From Pseudomonas sp. CBZ-4 (lineage in GTDB: Bacteria > Pseudomonadota > Gammaproteobacteria > Pseudomonadales > Pseudomonadaceae), in contig NZ_ANNV01000141.1 in assembly GCF_000346755.1 (NCBI RefSeq), positions 1-46,110 of the forward strand: a stretch of 46,110 bases of DNA, in the 5' to 3' direction. The notes beneath the pieces are model-generated. The model worked only from the letters and a program-made list of their open reading frames with translations, made no database searches and was not told the DNA's origin. The translations under genes and the position numbers were made by a program. The stretch's first letter is position 1, and each line of letters starts with the position of its first letter. This document shows positions 41,218 through 46,110 of the stretch, piece after piece.

Positions 41218-42066
41218 ATGTCAGCGTTTCAAGGTATCTGGGTTCCCGTGGTCACGCCATTCCAGGATGGCGCCATCGATTTTGGCGGCCTGCAACGGCT
41301 GGTGGGTCACCTGCTGGAAAGACACGTGGCCGGGATCATGGTGTGCACCACCACGGGCGAAGCGGCATCACTGAGCCGGCCAGAACAACTGGCGGTGCTG
41401 GATGCGGTGTTGCAGCAGGTTCCTGCGCAGCGTGTGGTGATGGGCCTGGCGGGCAATAACCAGATTGAACTGCTGCAGTTCCAGGAGGAAGTCCTCAAGC
41501 GCCCGGTCGCCGGATTGCTGGTGCCAGCACCGAGTTACATCCGCCCGTCCCAGGCCGGGCTGGAAGCGTTTTTCCGCACGGTGGCCGATGCTTCCAGCGT
41601 GCCGGTCATCCTCTATGACATTCCCTACCGCACCGGCGTGACCTTCGAGCAGGCAACCTTGCTGACTATCGTCAGCCATCCGCGCATCCAGGCCATCAAG
41701 GATTGCGGTGGCAACCTGGGCAATACCCTGGCGCTGTTGGCCAGCGGCCAGGTGGACGTGTTGTGCGGCGAAGACCAGCAGATCTTCAACGCGCTGTGCC
41801 TGGGCGCCAGTGGCGCGATTGCAGCGTCGGCCCATGTGCAGACAGAACGGTTCGTGGCGCTGTGGCAGCAGGTGCGGGACAACCAGTTGGCCGAGGCGCG
41901 GGCGACATTTTTCCAATTGCTGCCACTGATCAACACCATGTTTATTGAACCCAATCCCGCGCCGGTGAAAGCCGCACTGGCCCTGGAAGGCTTGATCGAC
42001 AGTGAACTGCGGGCGCCCATGCAGCGCGCCAGTGAAACAGTCATCGCCCGGCTCAAACAGTTGTAG
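41218..42066 (+). CDS. Dihydrodipicolinate synthase-family aldolase
   Basis: Class I (Schiff-base) pyruvate aldolase of 282 residues. Key residues fall at the same numbers as in E. coli DapA: Thr44 (CTTTGEAA), Tyr133 (LYDIPYRTG), Arg138 and the Schiff-base Lys161 (IQAIKDCGG). The start follows CAGGAG. Either a second 4-hydroxy-tetrahydrodipicolinate synthase for lysine/diaminopimelate or a related aldolase with another aldehyde substrate. It is slightly shorter than housekeeping DapA (about 292), and it is not beside the usual nlpB/bamC neighbour, which favours the paralogue view. A lipoprotein hydrolase gene follows 145 nt later. Confidence 0.9.
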   Translation: MSAFQGIWVPVVTPFQDGAIDFGGLQRLVGHLLERHVAGIMVCTTTGEAASLSRPEQLAVLDAVLQQVPAQRVVMGLAGNNQIELLQFQEEVLKRPVAGLLVPAPSYIRPSQAGLEAFFRTVADASSVPVILYDIPYRTGVTFEQATLLTIVSHPRIQAIKDCGGNLGNTLALLASGQVDVLCGEDQQIFNALCLGASGAIAASAHVQTERFVALWQQVRDNQLAEARATFFQLLPLINTMFIEPNPAPVKAALALEGLIDSELRAPMQRASETVIARLKQL

Positions 42067-42211
42067 GAAGGCACTTACAGTGCAGTTCAGCATAGGCTGC
42101 GCCGGTTACCAATCGTTATATTTTCCCTTGCCGTTGGGGCGTTTGCCGGCTGGATCGCTGCCGGACAGGCGCGTAAGGTCGGCTGCACTCTGCGCCGCTT
42201 GGGAATATGCG

Positions 42212-43348
42212 ATGAAGTTACTGCGTTTGCTGGTGCTGCTCAGCCTGGTGGGTTGCGCCGACCGCTCCACGGCGCTGTCCGCCCCCAGCCCTACCAGCTT
42301 CGAACAGTACCGCCAGCAAACGCTGGCGAGGCTGGAGCGTGACCGGCGCTTCCAAAACCCCGACCACGGGCTGGAACTGGACTGGAATGCGCCGCGCGAA
42401 TGGGTCGCGCAAACCCCCAATGGCCACGGTGTCCTGCTGGTACATGGCCTGGGGGATTCGCCGGGTTCGTTCAGCGATATCGGCGCTCAGTTGGCGTCAC
42501 GGGGTTATCGGGTGCGCACGCTGCTGTTGCCCGGGCATGGCACGCAGCCCTACGACATGCTGGACGTCGATATCGCCGACTGGCGCAGGACGGTGGCGCA
42601 GCAAGTGGCCCTGTTGCGCCAGGACGTTGACCAGGTCTACCTGGGGGGCTTCTCTACCGGCGCCAACCTGGTACTGGAATACGCCATGGACGACCCTGGC
42701 ATCGCCGGCCTGCTGATGTTTTCTCCGGCGTTCAAGGCGCGTAACCGCTTTATCTGGATGCTGCCATGGCTGACCTACGTAAAACCCTGGCTACGCGACC
42801 CCGAAGGCCCACGGCAATTGCAGTCGCCACTGCGTTACCAGAACATCCCCACCAACGGTTTTGCCCAGTTCTATCGCACCAGCGCAGCGGTGCGCGACAA
42901 GTTGGCCGACGCCACGTTTGACCGCCCGGTGCTGATCGTCAGTGCCGCCCACGACTCCGTGGTGGACGTGCAGTTCGTGAGGGAGGCCTTTACCGCGCGC
43001 TTCTCCCACCCTGCCTCGCGGATGATCTGGTACGGCGAACTGCCAGCCCCGCAGCGATCACCGCGCATCCTGGTGCGCAGTGACCACTTGCCGGCCGAAC
43101 GCATCAGCCAGTTTTCCCATATGGGCGTGTTGTTCGCCCCGGGCAACCCGCAATACGGCCGCCAGGGGCAGCAGCCGGAGTGCTGGAACGGCCAGACGGA
43201 TGAAGGCCTGCAACACTGCCTCGCCGGCAAGCCCGTGTGGTATTCGGCCTGGGGCTACCGCGAGCCGGACAAGGTGCATGCACGGCTGACCTTCAACCCT
43301 TACTTCGAGTGGCAGGCCGAGGTCATGGAACAGGTGATGCGCCAATAA
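42212..43348 (+). CDS. Lipoprotein alpha/beta hydrolase
   Basis: A 378-residue serine hydrolase anchored by a lipobox (LSLVGC, Cys15). The fold motifs are VLLVHGLGDSPGSFSDIG (oxyanion HG), nucleophile elbow GGFSTGAN with Ser148, candidate Asp in IVSAAHDSVVD, and His in QFSHMGVLF. It resembles carboxylesterase/monoacylglycerol-lipase-type enzymes with a lid rich in aromatics (RNRFIWMLPWLTYVKPWL). ATG at 42212 follows GGGA; an earlier in-frame start would precede the signal peptide. Probably periplasmic-facing lipid or ester hydrolysis. Confidence 0.9.
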   Translation: MKLLRLLVLLSLVGCADRSTALSAPSPTSFEQYRQQTLARLERDRRFQNPDHGLELDWNAPREWVAQTPNGHGVLLVHGLGDSPGSFSDIGAQLASRGYRVRTLLLPGHGTQPYDMLDVDIADWRRTVAQQVALLRQDVDQVYLGGFSTGANLVLEYAMDDPGIAGLLMFSPAFKARNRFIWMLPWLTYVKPWLRDPEGPRQLQSPLRYQNIPTNGFAQFYRTSAAVRDKLADATFDRPVLIVSAAHDSVVDVQFVREAFTARFSHPASRMIWYGELPAPQRSPRILVRSDHLPAERISQFSHMGVLFAPGNPQYGRQGQQPECWNGQTDEGLQHCLAGKPVWYSAWGYREPDKVHARLTFNPYFEWQAEVMEQVMRQ

Positions 43349-43457
43349 CGGACAGGCAACCGCCTTGCCGCTGGCGAGTGCTGCGATCCCGGCCTATGGT
43401 CCAAGGCACGCCTTGCACTTTGTTGTCCGACCTACGCGCCCCGTAACAGGTGACACC

Positions 43458-44834
43458 ATGCCCAGCCTCTCCCGCCCCGCCGTGCTCGAACTGATCGGCA
43501 ACACGCCGCTGGTCCGGGTCAGTCGCTTCGACACCGGCCCCTGCACGCTGTTTCTCAAGCTTGAATCCCAGAACCCGGGCGGCTCGATCAAGGACCGCAT
43601 CGGCCTGGCCATGATCGACGCCGCCGAACGCGACGGCCGCCTGCGCCCCGGCGGCACCATCATTGAAGCCACCGCCGGCAACACCGGCCTGGGCCTTGCA
43701 TTGGTGGGCCGGGCCAAGGGCTACCGCGTGGTGCTGGTGGTGCCCGACAAGATGTCCACGGAAAAGGTGCTGCACCTCAAGGCCATGGGCGCCGAAGTGC
43801 ATATCACCCGCTCAGACGTGGGCAAGGGCCACCCCGAGTATTACCAGGACGTCGCCGCGCGCCTGGCCAAGGGCATTGCCGGTTCCTTCTTTGCCGACCA
43901 GTTCAACAACCCCGCCAACCCCCTGGCCCACGAGACCGGCACCGCGCCGGAAATCTGGGCGCAAACGGAGCACGACCTGGACGCGATCGTGGTGGGCGTC
44001 GGCTCGGCCGGCACCCTCACCGGCCTGACCCGCTTCTTCAAGCGCGTGCAACCGGAACTGGCGATGGTGCTGGCCGATCCGGTGGGTTCGGTGATGGCCG
44101 AATACAGCCGCAGCGGCACCCTGCCAACACCCGGGTCGTGGGCCGTGGAAGGCATTGGCGAAGACTTCATCCCCTCGATTGCCGACCTGTCCAGCGTCCG
44201 CCAAGCCTATTCCATCAGCGATGAAGAAAGCTTCGACCACGCCCGCCAACTGCTCAAGGCCGAAGGCATTCTTGGTGGCTCGTCCACCGGCACCCTGTTT
44301 GCTGCCGCCTTGCGCTACTGCCGCGAACAGACCGCGCCCAAGCGCGTGGTCACCTTTGTGTGCGACACCGGCACGCGCTACCTGTCGAAGGTCTACAACG
44401 ACCAATGGATGAACGACGCCGGCCTGCTGCACTACAAGCACTACGGCGACCTGCGCGACCTGATCGCCCGCCGCTTCGAAGACGGCCGCGTAATCAGCGT
44501 AAGCCCGGATGACACCTTGCTCACCGCCTTCCAGCGCATGCGCCTGGCCGACGTGTCCCAACTGCCGGTGCTGGTGGACGGCAAGCAACTGGTGGGCGTG
44601 ATCGACGAATCCGACATCCTGCTGGGCCTGCACCACGATGCTGCGGACTTCAACATGGTCGTCGCCAGCGCCATGACCGACAGCCTGCAAACCCTCGACC
44701 CCAGCGCCAGCCTCGCGGAACTCCAGGACGAGCTGGATCGTGGCCTCGTCGCAATCATTGCCGACGCCTCCGGCTTCCATGGCCTGATCACCCGCGTCGA
44801 TCTGCTCAACCACCTACGGAGATCCCTTGCATGA
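43458..44834 (+). CDS. Cystathionine beta-synthase
   Basis: PLP enzyme joining homocysteine and serine (reverse transsulfuration), 458 residues. The catalytic domain has the PLP Lys45 in NPGGSIKDR, a TAGNTGLGLA Asn loop and the phosphate-binding GVGSAGTLTG. Residues about 345-458 form a CBS-domain pair (DGRVISVSPDDTLLTAFQRMRLADVSQLPVLVDGKQLVGVIDESD; SASLAELQDELDRGLVAIIADASGFHGLITRVDLLNHL), absent from plain cysteine synthases and supporting this name. ATG at 43458 follows ACAGGTGA. Its stop overlaps the next ATG (44831-44834). Confidence 0.94.
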   Translation: MPSLSRPAVLELIGNTPLVRVSRFDTGPCTLFLKLESQNPGGSIKDRIGLAMIDAAERDGRLRPGGTIIEATAGNTGLGLALVGRAKGYRVVLVVPDKMSTEKVLHLKAMGAEVHITRSDVGKGHPEYYQDVAARLAKGIAGSFFADQFNNPANPLAHETGTAPEIWAQTEHDLDAIVVGVGSAGTLTGLTRFFKRVQPELAMVLADPVGSVMAEYSRSGTLPTPGSWAVEGIGEDFIPSIADLSSVRQAYSISDEESFDHARQLLKAEGILGGSSTGTLFAAALRYCREQTAPKRVVTFVCDTGTRYLSKVYNDQWMNDAGLLHYKHYGDLRDLIARRFEDGRVISVSPDDTLLTAFQRMRLADVSQLPVLVDGKQLVGVIDESDILLGLHHDAADFNMVVASAMTDSLQTLDPSASLAELQDELDRGLVAIIADASGFHGLITRVDLLNHLRRSLA

Positions 44835-45997
44835 GCCAGCCCGATAAAAGCGCGTTTGCTACCCGTGTGATCCACGCCGGGCAAAGCCCCGACCCAACCA
44901 CCGGCGCGCTGATGCCACCGATCTACGCCAACTCCACCTACCTGCAAGACAGCCCCGGCGTGCACAAGGGCTTCGATTACGGGCGCTCCCACAACCCCAC
45001 GCGGTTTGCCCTGGAGCGTTGCGTGGCGGATCTGGAAGGTGGCACCCGGGCGTTTGCCTTCGCCTCCGGGCTGGCCGCGATTTCCACGGTGCTGGAGTTG
45101 TTGGACGCCGGTTCCCACATCGTCTCCGGCAATGACTTGTATGGCGGCACCTTCCGTCTGTTCGACAAGGTGCGCCAGCGCAGCGCCGGGCACCGTTTCA
45201 GCTTTGTGGATTTGAGTGATGTGCCTGCGTTCGAAGCCGCATTGCAGGACAACACGCGCATGGTCTGGGTCGAAACACCCAGCAACCCATTGCTCAGCCT
45301 CACCGACCTCAGCGCCATCGCGAGTATCTGCCGGGCGCGGGGGATTATCTGTGTGGCCGACAACACCTTCGCCAGCCCCTGGGTTCAACGGCCGCTGGAG
45401 CTGGGGTTCGACGTGGTGGTGCATTCCACCACCAAGTACCTCAATGGCCACTCGGATGTAATCGGCGGCATCGCCGTGGTGGGCGACAACCCTGAGCTGG
45501 CGGAACGCGTGGGTTTCCTGCAGAACTCCGTGGGCGCCATCGCCGGGCCGTTCGATGCCTTCCTCACCCTGCGCGGTGTGAAAACCCTGGCCCTGCGCAT
45601 GGAGCGCCATTGCAGCAACGCACTCGACCTGGCCACTTGGCTGGAACAGCAGCCGCAAGTATCGCGGGTTTACTACCCCGGCCTGGTTTCCCACCCACAA
45701 CACGCACTGGCCCGCCGGCAAATGCGCGGGTTTGGCGGGATGATTTCAGTGGATTTGCGCACAGACCTGGCGGGGGCCACACGTTTCCTGGAAAACGTGA
45801 AGCTGTTCGCCCTGGCCGAAAGCCTGGGCGGCGTGGAAAGCCTGATCGAGCACCCGGCGATCATGACCCATGCCAGCATTCCCGCCACCACGCGGGCGCA
45901 GTTGGGGATTGGCGATGGTTTGGTGCGATTGTCGGTGGGGGTTGAGGATGTGGAGGATTTGCGGGCGGACCTGGCACGAGCGTTGGCCCACATCTAA
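44831..45997 (+). CDS. Cystathionine gamma-lyase (Cys/Met PLP enzyme)
   Basis: PLP-dependent Cys/Met metabolism enzyme, 388 residues. PLP Lys202 is in the signature HSTTKYLNGHSDVIGG. Cofactor contacts are ASGLAAIS and VADNTFASPWVQRPLELGFDVV; the N-terminal PPIYANSTYLQDSPG and YGRSHNPTRFALE segments are typical. Coupled by ATGA to cystathionine beta-synthase, it should cleave cystathionine to cysteine, completing methionine-to-cysteine conversion. Gamma-synthase activity cannot be excluded from sequence, but the partner gene argues for the lyase. The last 100 nt use G-ending codons heavily. Confidence 0.93.
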   Translation: MSQPDKSAFATRVIHAGQSPDPTTGALMPPIYANSTYLQDSPGVHKGFDYGRSHNPTRFALERCVADLEGGTRAFAFASGLAAISTVLELLDAGSHIVSGNDLYGGTFRLFDKVRQRSAGHRFSFVDLSDVPAFEAALQDNTRMVWVETPSNPLLSLTDLSAIASICRARGIICVADNTFASPWVQRPLELGFDVVVHSTTKYLNGHSDVIGGIAVVGDNPELAERVGFLQNSVGAIAGPFDAFLTLRGVKTLALRMERHCSNALDLATWLEQQPQVSRVYYPGLVSHPQHALARRQMRGFGGMISVDLRTDLAGATRFLENVKLFALAESLGGVESLIEHPAIMTHASIPATTRAQLGIGDGLVRLSVGVEDVEDLRADLARALAHI

Positions 45998-46015
45998 GGC
46001 TTGTCTGGATGCTTG

Positions 46016-46080
46016 TTTGTGCCTGGGAGCTTGTTTGTGTGGGAGCTGCTTTTATGTGGGAGCTGGCTTGCCTGCGATGC
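46016..46080. repeat. Degenerate inverted REP copies
   Basis: GGGAGCTTG, TGTGGGAGCTGC and TGTGGGAGCTGGCTTGCCTGCGATGCAGG are successive partial and diverged REPs in the inverted orientation. They lie 18 nt after the gamma-lyase stop, again at a gene 3' end. Confidence 0.7.
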
Positions 46081-46085
46081 AGGCA

Positions 46086-46110
46086 CCTCGGTCCTTCAGT
46101 TGAACCGAGG
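46086..46110. terminator. Inverted repeat at window end
   Basis: CCTCGGT (46086-46092) and ACCGAGG (46104-46110) form 7-bp arms around an 11-nt loop. It may be part of the REP cluster or a terminator for the CBS/lyase operon; sequence beyond the window is needed to see a U-run. Confidence 0.4.

Overview
The window looks like chromosomal DNA of a fluorescent Pseudomonas, probably of the P. fluorescens group. It is GC-rich. It carries the Pseudomonas-type REP palindromes (core GCGGGCAAGCCCGC followed by TCCCACA), and its genes are typical of the genus: glgX, FecI/FecR/TonB-receptor signalling, siderophore uptake and LysE. No rRNA, tRNA, CRISPR array or intact insertion sequence was seen.

Region 1 (1-6.3 kb, + strand). 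glgX (glycogen debranching) is followed after 1 nt by a tightly coupled four-gene cassette: an acyl-CoA-dehydrogenase-fold protein, a PIG-L/LmbE de-N-acetylase, a NodS-like methyltransferase and a family 2 glycosyltransferase. The three junctions inside the cassette are ATGA start/stop overlaps. The enzyme set recalls Nod-factor or mycothiol amino-sugar chemistry and may make an uncharacterised small glycoconjugate. Next comes a separate paralogue of the PIG-L gene behind a structured leader. It keeps the metal ligands but has lost the catalytic Asp and the second active-site His, so it looks like a pseudoenzyme. This is my best candidate for something undescribed.

Region 2 (6.4-9.0 kb). A classical autotransporter with a repetitive Gly-rich passenger.

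Region 3 (9.0-19.1 kb, mostly - strand). An iron-siderophore import operon runs from 18.37 to 9.05 kb: two fused permease-ATPase ABC proteins, two FecCD permeases, an ATPase, a periplasmic binding protein and a TonB receptor. The last five genes follow the order I recall for A. baumannii bauDCEBA, and the ABC pair resembles BarAB or IrtAB/YbtPQ. No biosynthetic genes are present, which suggests xenosiderophore use. A TetR gene is divergent. The 116-bp shared region holds a Fur-box-like site and a 10-bp palindrome.

Region 4 (19.1-34.7 kb). A patchwork accessory region: a GNAT gene frameshifted at a CG run; a secreted DUF4432/aldose-epimerase-like protein under a promoter with a Cra-type palindrome in its spacer; orphan lipoproteins; a 750-bp gene-free stretch with clustered GTTAC motifs; three VOC proteins including FosA; REP clusters at gene 3' ends; a GNAT gene; a LysR gene convergent with a cupin-carboxymuconolactone decarboxylase fusion and a dienelactone-hydrolase-like enzyme; a TIGR02466 oxygenase; a MarR/FAD-monooxygenase pair; and an AT-richer block with two unknown genes.

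Region 5 (34.7-46.1 kb, + strand). LysE exporter; an ECF sigma factor, FecR-like anti-sigma factor and STN-containing TonB receptor (a surface-signalling iron system); an SDR with Phe in place of the catalytic Tyr; a PhnB-like VOC protein; a DapA-family aldolase; a lipoprotein hydrolase; and a cystathionine beta-synthase/gamma-lyase operon for reverse transsulfuration. The window ends in REP sequence.
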